Of a DNA stretch of 33,123 nucleotides, positions 9,455 to 17,316 are shown in pieces. Source of the DNA: Mycobacterium sp. 852002-51961_SCH5331710 (GTDB lineage: Bacteria; Actinomycetota; Actinomycetes; Mycobacteriales; Mycobacteriaceae); NCBI RefSeq assembly GCF_001665535.1, contig NZ_LZSQ01000068.1, positions 1-33,123 on the forward strand. The letters are read 5' to 3'. Positions within the stretch are counted from its first letter, which is position 1. Each line of letters begins with the position of its first letter. The notes beneath the pieces are model-generated. The model saw only the letters and a list, made by a program, of their open reading frames with translations. It had not been told where the DNA came from and did not search any database. The position numbers were made by a program, and so were the translations under genes.

Positions 9455-10002
9455 GTGAGGTCGTCCGGCTGACGCTCGTATCGCACGCGCTGACCGATGC
9501 GATGTCGGCCGGACGATTCCCCACCGACGAGCCGTTGAACTCCGTCGGCCACAGGCAGGTCGACGCGTCCATCGACCTCGGTGTCGTCGACGCGGCGGTG
9601 TGCGGTCCCGAGAAGCGCACGAGGCAGACCGCCGAACTGCTCGGCCTGCAGGCCGACGTGGACGCACGGCTGGCCGATCTGGACTGCGGCAGGTGGCGTG
9701 GTGACGTGCTGGGCGGGGTCCAGCCCGCCGACCTGGCGATCTGGCTGACCGAGCCCGCGCAGGCGCCGCACGGCGGCGAGTCGGTGGTCGACCTCATCGA
9801 CCGGGTCCGCGACTGGATGGACTCGGTGGCCAACACCCGCAGTCGGCTCGTCGCGGTGACGCATCCGGCGGTGATCCGTGCCGCGATCCTGATCGCGCTC
9901 GACGCGCCGCCGAAGTCGTTCTGGCGCATCGATGTTGCGCCGGTGAGCCGGACGGTGATGCACTTTCGTGGCCACGCGTGGACACTGCGGTCGAACCGCT
10001 AA
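9451..10002 (+). CDS. Histidine-phosphatase-family protein with altered RHG motif
   Basis: A 183-residue protein of the phosphoglycerate-mutase/acid-phosphatase superfamily. The catalytic His12 is in LVSHALTD, where the family motif is (L)xRHGxT: the arginine is Ser11 and the glycine is Ala13. Other active-site elements look intact: EKRTRQTAE (54-62), the acidic residue in HGGES (Glu110) and the second histidine His138 in AVTHPAVIRA. Being third in a B12-riboswitch operon suggests a cobalamin-related phosphatase such as CobC (alpha-ribazole phosphatase), but the lost arginine argues for changed or weak activity. The GTG start overlaps the cbtA stop by four bases; a second GTG at 9455 would remove the overlap. 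Confidence 0.8.
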   Translation: MSEVVRLTLVSHALTDAMSAGRFPTDEPLNSVGHRQVDASIDLGVVDAAVCGPEKRTRQTAELLGLQADVDARLADLDCGRWRGDVLGGVQPADLAIWLTEPAQAPHGGESVVDLIDRVRDWMDSVANTRSRLVAVTHPAVIRAAILIALDAPPKSFWRIDVAPVSRTVMHFRGHAWTLRSNR

Positions 10003-10028
10003 TTGGGCCTGAGCGGTCGAACCGGTGA

Positions 10029-11396
10029 CTAGCGGATCGGCACCAGGTCGAACGCCTGCCGCACGATCGACAACAACCATCCCGCGGCGGTGGGGCTGCG
10101 GTACCGCGGCCAGTTCAACTGGAAACTGACCACCCACGGCTGGCCCGTGTGGTCGACGGCGTACCAGCTGAACGTGAGGTCGCCGGGCAGGTTTCCGCCC
10201 TTGGCGCCGATGTAACCCCACTTCGACCGGTCGAGGTCGATGCCGGGGATCGCGGCGAGGATGTCCTTGACCGGCGCGGCTTCACCCACCGCGGCCTTCT
10301 GCAGCGCGATGTGTACGCGGCAGATGTCGCTTGCGCTGCCGTACCACTCGGCCCCGTAGTTCGACGCCGGCGAGTGGGTCCGTTGCGGATCCGGTTCGTA
10401 GGGGCGGGAATTCGTCTGCCGGAGCAGCTGCGCGCGGCCTTGCGGGCCACCCTTCTCGACCGCCAGCCGCCACTGCTCGCGCAGATCAGGTCGTCCCCAT
10501 CCGACCGAGAAGAGTTCGTGCATGGTCGGGAACGGCGTCATGCTGCCCGGGTCGTGGTGGCCCGCCAAGACCAGTGCCCGCTCGACCGCATCCGTGCCCA
10601 CGCGTTCGATGAGGAGATCCGTTGCCATGTTGTCGCTGGCCGAGATCATCTGCTGCGCAGCGGTTCTCACCGAAACTCGGGACCCGGGAGGTAGTTCCTC
10701 GAGGCCTGCGGACCCGACGGCCTTGGCCCGCTTCGTGATGGTCAGCGGATCGGTCCACTTCAGCGTGCCCGCCTTCACCGCCTCCGCGACGGCGAGCAGC
10801 ACGTAGAGCTTGAAGATCGACGCCAAGGGCAATGACATCTCGGTGTTGGTACCGGCGACCACATCGCATTTCGAGTCGTCCACCTTGGATACCTGATACG
10901 AGTAGCGTGCCCCGGACTTCGTCAGCTCGGCGTCGACGTCCGACCAGTCGCCGATGTCGGGCGGCCGGAGAGACACGTCGAACCGGTCGACCATGCCCGC
11001 ATCGTTGGTGCGCAAATCGATCTCCTGCGCGACGCCGTACGACGTCAGCACCCCGACCTCGGCCTGTCCGGCGCGGATCTCCACGTCGGTCACGGTGAAC
11101 GGGCGGTCCCACCAGATCCGGTCGAGCTTCGCCGTGATCTCGTCGACCCTCTCGGGCACGGCCATCGTCCGGACTCCGACCGGACCGATCGGCCAGTCGG
11201 AGTTGAGCATGTCCAGCGTCTGTTTGGCCCTCAGCCCCTGGGGCGTGTTGATCTCGATGGGCGTGCCGTAAGCGGCGTCGGCGGCCGGCGGCTCCATCCT
11301 CGAGCAACCGGCGAGGCCGACGACCAGCGACGCGACGACCGTCAGCCCGAGCGCCCGGCGAGCCTTCAGCCTGGCCCTACTTGTCGGCACCCGCAA
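10029..11396 (-). CDS. lpqF: Beta-lactamase/penicillin-recognising-fold lipoprotein (LpqF-like)
   Basis: A secreted lipoprotein of up to 455 residues. A basic N-terminus and hydrophobic segment end in the lipobox VVGLAGC (Cys31). An N-terminal NTF2-like/unknown region (about 45-160) precedes a class-A-beta-lactamase-like domain with S-x-x-K at 193-196 (SIFK), S-D-N at 254-256 and KGG at 399-401 in place of KTG. All catalytic elements of a serine acyl enzyme are therefore present; whether it hydrolyses beta-lactams or acts on peptidoglycan is unknown. The M. tuberculosis counterpart is Rv3593 (lpqF), which also follows mhuD. The start is uncertain: TTG at 11396, or GTG at 11390, both overlapping the mhuD end. 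Confidence 0.88.
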   Translation of the reverse strand: MRVPTSRARLKARRALGLTVVASLVVGLAGCSRMEPPAADAAYGTPIEINTPQGLRAKQTLDMLNSDWPIGPVGVRTMAVPERVDEITAKLDRIWWDRPFTVTDVEIRAGQAEVGVLTSYGVAQEIDLRTNDAGMVDRFDVSLRPPDIGDWSDVDAELTKSGARYSYQVSKVDDSKCDVVAGTNTEMSLPLASIFKLYVLLAVAEAVKAGTLKWTDPLTITKRAKAVGSAGLEELPPGSRVSVRTAAQQMISASDNMATDLLIERVGTDAVERALVLAGHHDPGSMTPFPTMHELFSVGWGRPDLREQWRLAVEKGGPQGRAQLLRQTNSRPYEPDPQRTHSPASNYGAEWYGSASDICRVHIALQKAAVGEAAPVKDILAAIPGIDLDRSKWGYIGAKGGNLPGDLTFSWYAVDHTGQPWVVSFQLNWPRYRSPTAAGWLLSIVRQAFDLVPIR

Positions 11397-11700
11397 CGTC
11401 GAGGACTACCTCGAACTCGAGCAGCGACGCACCGGTGGCCACCGGGTTGGCCTGCTGGCCTTTGTGGGCTTCGATGGCCGGGCCTGTCGCCCAGGCCTGG
11501 AAGGCCTCCTCGGACTCCCACTGCGTCACCACGAAGTAGCGGTTCTCACCCTTGATGGGCCGCAGCAGCTGGAAGCCGAGGAAACCCGGCTGATTGTCGA
11601 CGGCGTGCGCCCGGTGTGCGAACCGCTTCTCCAGTTCAGGACCGGCGTCGGGCGGGACCTCGATCGCGTTGATCTTCACCACGGGATTCTGGCTGGGCAT
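11377..11700 (-). CDS. mhuD: Haem-degrading monooxygenase MhuD
   Basis: A 107-residue ferredoxin-like (ABM fold) enzyme of the IsdG family. In M. tuberculosis, MhuD opens haem to mycobilin and releases iron without CO. The catalytic residues are all present, shifted by four relative to the M. tuberculosis protein: Asn11 (KINAIEV), Trp70 (FQAW) and the haem-ligand His79 (EAHKG). Residues beyond the first four align almost completely with remembered Rv3592. Start choice: ATG at 11700 (MPSQNPVV); an ATG two codons upstream (11706) is possible. It precedes and overlaps lpqF. A divergent hydrolase starts 54 bases away on the other strand. Confidence 0.95.
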   Translation of the reverse strand: MPSQNPVVKINAIEVPPDAGPELEKRFAHRAHAVDNQPGFLGFQLLRPIKGENRYFVVTQWESEEAFQAWATGPAIEAHKGQQANPVATGASLLEFEVVLDVAGADK

Positions 11701-11754
11701 GCGCATCAGGCTACCGAACGCACCGCGGCGCACCGGAGGCACGATGATGTCGGG

Positions 11755-12540
11755 ATGCAGTCCGCAGGGGGCGGCGGGGCCCCACTCACTCACCGCGGCG
11801 GCCGGGGCAGGCCGCTCGTCCTGGTGCACGGCCTGATGGGGCGGGGCAGCACCTGGTCGCGCCAGCTGCCGTGGCTGACCCGGCATGGCGAGGTGTACAC
11901 GTACGACGCGCCGTGGCACCGCGGCCGCGACGCCGACGACGCCCCGCCGATCAGCACCGAGCGGTTCGTCGAGGACCTGGGCGACGCGGTGGCGACGCTC
12001 GGCCAGCCCGCGGTCATGATCGGACACTCGATGGGCGGACTGCATTCGTGGTGCCTGGCAGCGACGCGACCCGACCTCGTGGAGGCGTTGGTGGTCGAGG
12101 ACATGGCGCCGGACTTCCGCGGCCGGACCACCGGGCCGTGGGAACCGTGGCTTCATGCGCTTCCCGTCGAATTCGATTCCGCCCAACGTGTTTACGACGA
12201 GTTCGGCCCGGTGGCGGGACAGTATTTTCTGGAGGCGTTCGACCGCACGGAAGGCGGCTGGCGGCTGCATGGGCTTCCGGAAATGTGGATCGAGATCGCC
12301 GCAGAATGGGGGACCCGGGACTACTGGCGCGAGTGGGAGGCCGTCCGGGCGCCCGCACTCCTGCTCGAGGCGGGCAATTCGGTCACCCCGCCGGGACAGA
12401 TGGCCCGGATGGCCGAGGCCCGCCCCAACACCACGTATCTGCGGGTGCCCGACGCCGGCCATCTCATCCACGACGATGCGCCGCACGCCTATCGCGGGGC
12501 GGTCGAGGCTTTCCTAACGACGCTCCCCGACCGCACCTGA
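11755..12540 (+). CDS. Alpha/beta hydrolase
   Basis: A 261-residue alpha/beta-hydrolase-fold protein of unknown substrate. The oxyanion strand-turn is VLVHGLMG (about 23-29), the nucleophile elbow GHSMGG has Ser92, and the catalytic histidine is in PDAGHLIHDD near residue 238. No signal peptide is visible, so it is cytoplasmic. GGAGG at 11735-11739 is 15 bases before the ATG, rather far, but no other in-frame start fits better. In M. tuberculosis a hydrolase (Rv3591c) likewise lies divergent from mhuD. Its 3' end overlaps the convergent small membrane gene by 27 bases. Confidence 0.9.
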   Translation: MQSAGGGGAPLTHRGGRGRPLVLVHGLMGRGSTWSRQLPWLTRHGEVYTYDAPWHRGRDADDAPPISTERFVEDLGDAVATLGQPAVMIGHSMGGLHSWCLAATRPDLVEALVVEDMAPDFRGRTTGPWEPWLHALPVEFDSAQRVYDEFGPVAGQYFLEAFDRTEGGWRLHGLPEMWIEIAAEWGTRDYWREWEAVRAPALLLEAGNSVTPPGQMARMAEARPNTTYLRVPDAGHLIHDDAPHAYRGAVEAFLTTLPDRT

Positions 12541-12768
12541 GGAGGGCCAGGCGGGCTGCCGCTCGAAGCGGGTGCGTATCGCATCGAGGTCGTGCTCGAT
12601 GCGCCACATGTCGCGATCGCTGTCGAACACCCGGCCGGCCATCGGCGCGGCCATGCGGAACTGGTCACGGTGCAGTCGGAGATCCCCGACGCGGTGTGCG
12701 GCCCAGGCCAGGGCACAGGCCACCAACAGCGGAGAAACCAGGATCAGGAGTAGCAGTACAGTGGTCAT
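12514..12768 (-). CDS. Small single-pass membrane protein, unknown function
   Basis: An 84-residue protein with an N-terminal transmembrane helix (MTTVLLLLILVSPLLVACALAW) and a charged cytoplasmic part of about 60 residues. I recognise no family. The ATG at 12768 puts the hydrophobic helix at the very N-terminus; an ATG four codons upstream (12780) is possible. It converges on the hydrolase gene, overlapping its end, and diverges from the GlxA-type regulator across about 70 bases containing a repeated element. The clear hydrophobic/charged layout and its placement make it likely to be real. Confidence 0.6.
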   Translation of the reverse strand: MTTVLLLLILVSPLLVACALAWAAHRVGDLRLHRDQFRMAAPMAGRVFDSDRDMWRIEHDLDAIRTRFERQPAWPSSGAVGERR

Positions 12769-12839
12769 GGCAGTAATCATTCGCGCGACAAAATCCGGCC
12801 AACAGTGGCAGTAATGACACAATGAGATAAAATGCTGCC
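12768..12839. promoter_or_regulatory. Divergent promoter region with a repeated TGGCAGTAAT element
   Basis: The ten-base element TGGCAGTAAT occurs at 12768-12777 and again at 12806-12815, 38 bases apart on the same strand. An inverted partial copy (CTGCCA) lies at 12835-12840, at the regulator's start codon. The segment is AT-richer than its surroundings. These could be operator half-sites for the AraC-type regulator encoded immediately to the right. This is inference from repeats only. Confidence 0.35.
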
Positions 12840-13826
12840 ATGTCTCTCAAGAGCGTATCGACGCTCGTCCTGGACGATCTTGCGATCTTCGAGTTCGGCG
12901 TGATTTGCGAGGTCTTCGGCATCGACCGCTCCGGCGACGGCGTGCCCAACTTCGACTTCAAGGTCTGCGGTCCGGTTCCGGGTGAGCCGCTTCGGACATC
13001 GGTCGGCGCGAGCCTGACGCCCGACCACGGCCTCGACGACCTCATGGGGGCGGACCTGGTCGCGATCCCGGCGATCGGCGGATCGGAGTATCTGCCCGCG
13101 GCGCTGGCCGCGGTGCGCGCCGCCGCCGAGTCGGGGTCGATCATCCTCACGGTGTGCTCCGGCGCGTTCGTCGCGGGCGCCGCGGGTCTCCTCGACGGCA
13201 GGCCGTGCACGACGCACTGGATGCACGCCGACGATCTCGCTCGCAGGTATCCGACGGCCAAGGTCGACCGCAACGTGCTGTTTGTCGACGACGGAAACCT
13301 GATCACCAGCGCGGGAACCGCGGCGGGCATCGACGCGTGCCTGCACCTGGTACGCCGCGAACTCGGCAGCGAGGTGACCAACAAGATCGCGCGACGCATG
13401 GTCGTGCCACCCCAACGGGACGGTGGCCAACGCCAGTACATCGACCAGCCGATCCCGACGCGATGTTCGGAACGCTTTGCGCCGCATCTTGATTGGATCC
13501 TCACCAACCTGGACAAGCCGCACACCGTGGCGACGCTCGCTGCCCGCGCGCACATGTCGGCGCGCACCTTCGCGCGCAGGTTCGTGGAAGAGACCGGCCG
13601 CACGCCCATGCAGTGGGTGACCGATCAGCGTGTGCTCTACGCCCGCACGCTGCTGGAGGAGACCGACCTCGACGTCGACCGGATCGCCGAGCGCAGCGGC
13701 TTCGGCACCGCGACGCTGCTACGGCATCACTTCCGCAGGGTCATCGGAGTGACGCCCTCGGACTACCGTCGCCGGTTCTCCTGCAGCACAGAGGAATCCG
13801 AGCCCGGCGAGATGGCATCGGCCTGA
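12840..13826 (+). CDS. GlxA/FtrA-type AraC-family transcriptional regulator
   Basis: A 328-residue regulator. The N-terminal DJ-1/PfpI-like domain (about 5-185) contains the nucleophile-elbow cysteine Cys106 in ILTVCSGAF and the following GLLDGRPCTTHW typical of GlxA proteins. The C-terminal part (about 215-315) has two helix-turn-helix motifs of the AraC type (LAARAHMSARTFARRF; IAERSGFGTATLLRHHF, ending in GVTPSDYRRRF). The ligand is unknown; family members respond to small metabolites such as betaine-type compounds. It stands between the small membrane gene (divergent) and mutY (convergent, ten bases). No obvious Shine-Dalgarno is seen before the ATG. Confidence 0.93.
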   Translation: MSLKSVSTLVLDDLAIFEFGVICEVFGIDRSGDGVPNFDFKVCGPVPGEPLRTSVGASLTPDHGLDDLMGADLVAIPAIGGSEYLPAALAAVRAAAESGSIILTVCSGAFVAGAAGLLDGRPCTTHWMHADDLARRYPTAKVDRNVLFVDDGNLITSAGTAAGIDACLHLVRRELGSEVTNKIARRMVVPPQRDGGQRQYIDQPIPTRCSERFAPHLDWILTNLDKPHTVATLAARAHMSARTFARRFVEETGRTPMQWVTDQRVLYARTLLEETDLDVDRIAERSGFGTATLLRHHFRRVIGVTPSDYRRRFSCSTEESEPGEMASA

Positions 13827-13836
13827 CCCGCCGTCC

Positions 13837-14712
13837 TCAGCCGCCTTCGCCTGCCAGCGCGAACCGGCCGTCGGCGGTCTGCTCGATGAGTCCGTCGACA
13901 AGAAGCGAGTCCAGCGCGCGGTCCCGTTGTGCCGTGTCCGTCAACCACGCGACGTCCAGTTGTGCCCTGGTGACGGGAGATTCGTTGTCGCGCAGCACGT
14001 CCAGCAGCCGGCCGCGAACCTGACGGTCGGTGCCCGCATAACGTTGGACGCGCCGCGCCGGTGAGTCGGACGCGGGAAATCCGCGCGAGCGCCACGCGCA
14101 CGTGCTCAGCGGGCACAGCCCGCAGCGCGGGGAGCGGGCGGTGCACACCGTCGCACCCAATTCCATGAGCGCGATCGAAAATGTCGGCGCCAGTCCGTCT
14201 TCGGGAAGCAGAGCCTCGACGTCGGCGAGGTCACGCGGCGACGACGAGGCTGCGGCGTCGGCCCTCCCGTGCACCACGCGGGCGACCACCCGCCGGACAT
14301 TCGTGTCGACCACCGGAACACGATCGCGATAGGCGAAGCAGGCGATGGCTCGCGCGGTGTAGGCGCCGACCCCTGGCAGGGTCAGTAGCGTGTCGACGTC
14401 GGCGGGGACAACGTCGTCGTAGCGCTCGGCGATCACCGTCGCACACTCGTGTAATCGCTTGGCACGGCGTGGATAGCCGAGCTTGCCCCAAGCTCGCAGG
14501 ACGTCTGCGGCGCTGGCCGCCGCGGTCGCCGACGGCGTGGGCCAGCGCTGAACCCACGCCCGCCAGACCGGCTCGACCCGCGCAACCGGCGTCTGCTGCA
14601 GCATGAATTCGCTGACCAATATCTGCCACGGCGTGACCTCAGGCCGGCGCCACGGAAGATCTCGCTGGTCGCGCGCATACCAATCAACCAACTGGGGCAC
14701 AATGTCCGTCAT
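13837..14712 (-). CDS. mutY: A/G-specific adenine glycosylase MutY
   Basis: A 291-residue base-excision-repair enzyme that removes adenine opposite 8-oxoguanine. The HhH-GPD core has catalytic Glu35 (SEFMLQQTPV), hairpin LPGVGAYTA (112-120) and catalytic Asp136 (VVDTNVRR). The 4Fe-4S ligands are Cys190, 197, 200 and 205; the last spacing is four residues, one fewer than in the E. coli enzyme. The C-terminal NUDIX-like 8-oxoG-recognition domain is short or absent: only about 80 residues follow the cluster. The ATG at 14712 gives MTDIVPQLVDWY; the frame continues upstream but that part lies antisense to the carbonic anhydrase gene. The start codon overlaps that of the divergent gene. Confidence 0.95.
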   Translation of the reverse strand: MTDIVPQLVDWYARDQRDLPWRRPEVTPWQILVSEFMLQQTPVARVEPVWRAWVQRWPTPSATAAASAADVLRAWGKLGYPRRAKRLHECATVIAERYDDVVPADVDTLLTLPGVGAYTARAIACFAYRDRVPVVDTNVRRVVARVVHGRADAAASSSPRDLADVEALLPEDGLAPTFSIALMELGATVCTARSPRCGLCPLSTCAWRSRGFPASDSPARRVQRYAGTDRQVRGRLLDVLRDNESPVTRAQLDVAWLTDTAQRDRALDSLLVDGLIEQTADGRFALAGEGG

Positions 14713-15331
14713 GCCGAACACCAGCCCAGTGACCGCGTGGAAAGCACTCAAAGAGGGTAACGAGCGCTTCGTCGCCGGTAAGCCCGTGCACCCCAGCCAG
14801 GGGGTCGAGCACCGCGCCAGCCTGGCCGGCTCCCAGAAGCCGACTGCGGTGGTGTTCGGCTGCGGCGACAGCCGCGTGGCGGCCGAGATCATCTTCGACC
14901 AGGGTCTCGGTGACATGTTCGTGGTCCGCACCGCCGGGCATGTGATCGATTCGGCGGTGCTGGGTTCCATCGAATACGCGGTCGCGGTGCTCGACGTGCC
15001 GCTGGTCGTGGTGCTCGGCCACGACAGCTGTGGTGCGGTCAAGGCGACGTTGAGCGCGCTCGACGAGGGCCAGGTGCCCGGCGGCTACGTGCGCGACATC
15101 GTCGAACGGGTGATGCCGTCGATCCTTCTGGGCCGCCGAGACGGCCTGTCCCGGGTCGATGAGTTCGAGGCCCGCCACGTCAGCGAGACCGGCGCTCAAC
15201 TCCTGGCCCGTTCGACAACGGTGTCGGAACGGGTGGCGTCCGGGGACCTGGCGATCGTCGGCGTCACCTATCACCTCGCCGACGGTCAGGTGGTTTTGCG
15301 GGACCATCTCGGCGACATCGGCGAAGGCTGA
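14711..15331 (+). CDS. canB: Beta-class carbonic anhydrase
   Basis: A 206-residue zinc enzyme interconverting CO2 and bicarbonate. Zinc ligands are Cys51 (FGCGDSR), His104 and Cys107 (GHDSCGA), with the Asp53-Arg55 dyad of the beta class. The sequence matches the remembered Rv3588c protein through most of its length. The ATG at 14711 gives MPNTSPVTAWKAL; an ATG three codons upstream (14702) is possible. It shares the CATG at 14710-14713 with the oppositely oriented mutY start, leaving no intergenic space, so its promoter must lie inside mutY. The next gene follows after 35 bases. Confidence 0.96.
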   Translation: MPNTSPVTAWKALKEGNERFVAGKPVHPSQGVEHRASLAGSQKPTAVVFGCGDSRVAAEIIFDQGLGDMFVVRTAGHVIDSAVLGSIEYAVAVLDVPLVVVLGHDSCGAVKATLSALDEGQVPGGYVRDIVERVMPSILLGRRDGLSRVDEFEARHVSETGAQLLARSTTVSERVASGDLAIVGVTYHLADGQVVLRDHLGDIGEG

Positions 15332-15366
15332 GGGGCGACACGCCGGGCGACCTCGACCGATAAGGC

Positions 15367-16152
15367 ATGACCTGGCCTTACCGTGAAGTTGTGCTGGATC
15401 TGGAACCGCATGGCCCGCTACCGACGCAGATTTACTGGCGTCGCAGGGCACTGGCGTTGGGCATAGCGGTCCTCGTGATCGGCGTGATCGCGGCCATCGT
15501 GGTCGTGGTCGTGAAGAACACCGGGGGCACCGACACGAAGGGCGCCGAGACGCCCGCCCCGACGGCGGCAGGCGCCCCGACGCCGTTGCCGGGAGAGAAC
15601 CCCGAGGTGAAGACGCCCGTGCAGCCGCCGGCGCAGGACGCACCGGCTCCCACACCGACGCCGACGGCCGCCGTCGCGCCGCCACCGGTCCTCAACGAGG
15701 GCGACGACTGCCCCGACTCGACGCTGGCGGTCAAGGGCATCACGAACCAACCGCAGTACGTCGTCGGCGAGCAGCCGAAGTTCACGATGGTCGTCACCAA
15801 CATCGGGCTCGTCGGCTGCAAGCGCGACGTCGGCGCCGCGGTGTTGGCCGCCTACGTCTACTCGCTGGACAACGCCCGGCTGTGGTCCAACCTCGACTGT
15901 GCGCCGTCGAACGAGACGCTGGTCAAGACGTTCCAGCCGGGTGAGCAGGTGACCACCGAGGTCACCTGGACCGGCATGGGTTCGGCGCCCGGCTGTCCGC
16001 TGCCGCGCCAGCCGATCGGTCCGGGCACCTACAACCTGGTCGTTCAGCTCGGCAATCTCAGGTCGGCCACGGTGCCGTTCATCCTCGCCGCCCCGCAGTC
16101 CCCGGACCACGGCGGTGGCCAGGCCCCGCCGCCGGGACCCGTACCGAACTAA
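15367..16152 (+). CDS. Proline/alanine-rich membrane-anchored protein, unknown function
   Basis: A 261-residue protein with a short cytoplasmic N-terminus, one transmembrane helix (about 28-49, ALALGIAVLVIGVIAAIVV), a long Pro/Ala/Thr-rich extracytoplasmic linker (about 58-110) and a globular beta-rich domain (about 112-245). The domain holds several cysteines (CPDS, VGCKR, DCAP, PGCP) that could form disulfides outside the cell. The C-terminus is Gly/Pro-rich. It corresponds by position to Rv3587c, whose function I do not know. A GTG at 15391 (residue 9) is an alternative start that brings the conserved LDLEPHGPLPTQIYWRRR nearer the N-terminus. It converges with disA, 14 bases apart. Confidence 0.85.
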   Translation: MTWPYREVVLDLEPHGPLPTQIYWRRRALALGIAVLVIGVIAAIVVVVVKNTGGTDTKGAETPAPTAAGAPTPLPGENPEVKTPVQPPAQDAPAPTPTPTAAVAPPPVLNEGDDCPDSTLAVKGITNQPQYVVGEQPKFTMVVTNIGLVGCKRDVGAAVLAAYVYSLDNARLWSNLDCAPSNETLVKTFQPGEQVTTEVTWTGMGSAPGCPLPRQPIGPGTYNLVVQLGNLRSATVPFILAAPQSPDHGGGQAPPPGPVPN

Positions 16153-16166
16153 GGCTCGGCGCGGCC

Positions 16167-17285
16167 CTACGCCAGCCGGTCGGCGATCGTAGACTCGGCC
16201 AGTTGGGACAGACCCTCCCGGATGTGGCGCGCCCACATCGAGCCGATGCCCTCGACCGACTGCAGGTCGCCCGCACTGGCCGCCAGCAGGCCCTGTAGCG
16301 AGCCGAACGAACGCACCAGCAGGTCGACGTGCGCGAACTGCAGGCGCGGGATGCCGGCCATCGCCCGATAACCCCGCGAGCTCATCGCCGAATCCTGCGC
16401 CTCGATCGTCGACGGGTAGCCGTAGACGCGCGCCAGGGTGGTGAAGTCCAGTAGCTCGCTGTCGGAGAGCCCGTCGAGTTCATCGAGCGTGGCGCTGACT
16501 TGCGCGGCCGACGGCGGGTCGGGGTTCGCGTGGTAGTCGCGCACGATGAGCTCGCGGGCGGTGTCGTTGTCACCGACGAGCTCGTCGAGCTGAAGCTTGA
16601 GCTGCCGGCCGTCGGTGCCGAGTTCGACCACATACGAATCGATTTCGAGGCTGATCCGGCGAACCATCTCGAGCCGCTGCACCACGGTCATGACGTCGCG
16701 CAGCGTGACGAAGTCCTCGATCTCGGCCGTCGACAGCTGCCTGCTGACCTCGTCCAGGCGGGTCTTGTAGCGCTCGAGCGTGTCGATCGTCTGGTTCGCG
16801 CGCGACAGGATCGTCGCCGAATCGGGGATGACATGTCGCTCGCCTGCGACGTAGACCGTCACGATGCTCATCGAGTGGCTGACCGAGATCACCGGGTAGC
16901 CGGTCTGGATCGCCGCGCGTTCGGCGGAGCGGTGCCGGGTTCCGGACTCCTCGGTAGGAATCGACGGATCGGGCACCAGTTGGACGTTGGCCCGCAGGAT
17001 GTGGGCGCCGTCGCTGGAGAGCACAACGGCGCCGTCCATCTTCGACAGCTCGCGCAGGCGCGTCGGCGCATAACGGACGTCGAGGGAGAAGCCGCCGTCG
17101 CAGATGGCCTCGACGCTCTCGTCGTAGCCGATGACGATCAGTGCACCGGTACGGCCGCGCAGTATTCGTTCCAGGCCGTCACGCAGTGCTGTCCCCGGCG
17201 CCAACCTGGCGATCGTCTCGCGCATGGTGGGCCGCGCCAGCGGCACCACCGTGCGCCCCGATCTTCCACCCGACTTCACGGCCAT
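16167..17285 (-). CDS. disA: Diadenylate cyclase DisA (DNA-integrity scanning protein)
   Basis: A 372-residue c-di-AMP synthase. The N-terminal DAC domain contains the active-site DGA at 84-86 and GTRHR at 115-119; a helical linker domain follows, then a C-terminal helix-hairpin-helix DNA-binding domain ([18 protein letters not shown], about 340-357). It scans DNA for branched structures and makes c-di-AMP from two ATP. It follows radA on the same strand after 31 bases with a good ribosome-binding site (GGGAGGGGCG before ATG). In M. smegmatis RadA binds DisA and restrains its cyclase activity, so the pairing is functional. Confidence 0.97.
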   Translation of the reverse strand: MAVKSGGRSGRTVVPLARPTMRETIARLAPGTALRDGLERILRGRTGALIVIGYDESVEAICDGGFSLDVRYAPTRLRELSKMDGAVVLSSDGAHILRANVQLVPDPSIPTEESGTRHRSAERAAIQTGYPVISVSHSMSIVTVYVAGERHVIPDSATILSRANQTIDTLERYKTRLDEVSRQLSTAEIEDFVTLRDVMTVVQRLEMVRRISLEIDSYVVELGTDGRQLKLQLDELVGDNDTARELIVRDYHANPDPPSAAQVSATLDELDGLSDSELLDFTTLARVYGYPSTIEAQDSAMSSRGYRAMAGIPRLQFAHVDLLVRSFGSLQGLLAASAGDLQSVEGIGSMWARHIREGLSQLAESTIADRLA

Positions 17286-17316
17286 CGCCCCTCCCTAGGA
17301 TCGGCCGTCATTGGCT

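Noticed and set aside
9995..10017. Hairpin ACCGCT/AGCGGT between the phosphatase-like gene and lpqF as a bidirectional terminator
   Set aside because: Only six pairs, an 11-base loop and no T-run on either side.
10029..11396. Calling the LpqF-like lipoprotein a resistance beta-lactamase
   Set aside because: The fold and S-x-x-K/SDN/KGG elements are present, but a long extra N-terminal domain and conserved core position argue for a cell-envelope protein of unknown substrate.
15418..16236. Antisense open frame opposite the proline-rich membrane protein
   Set aside because: Arg-rich low-complexity translation; the plus strand has a clear transmembrane protein with conserved position.
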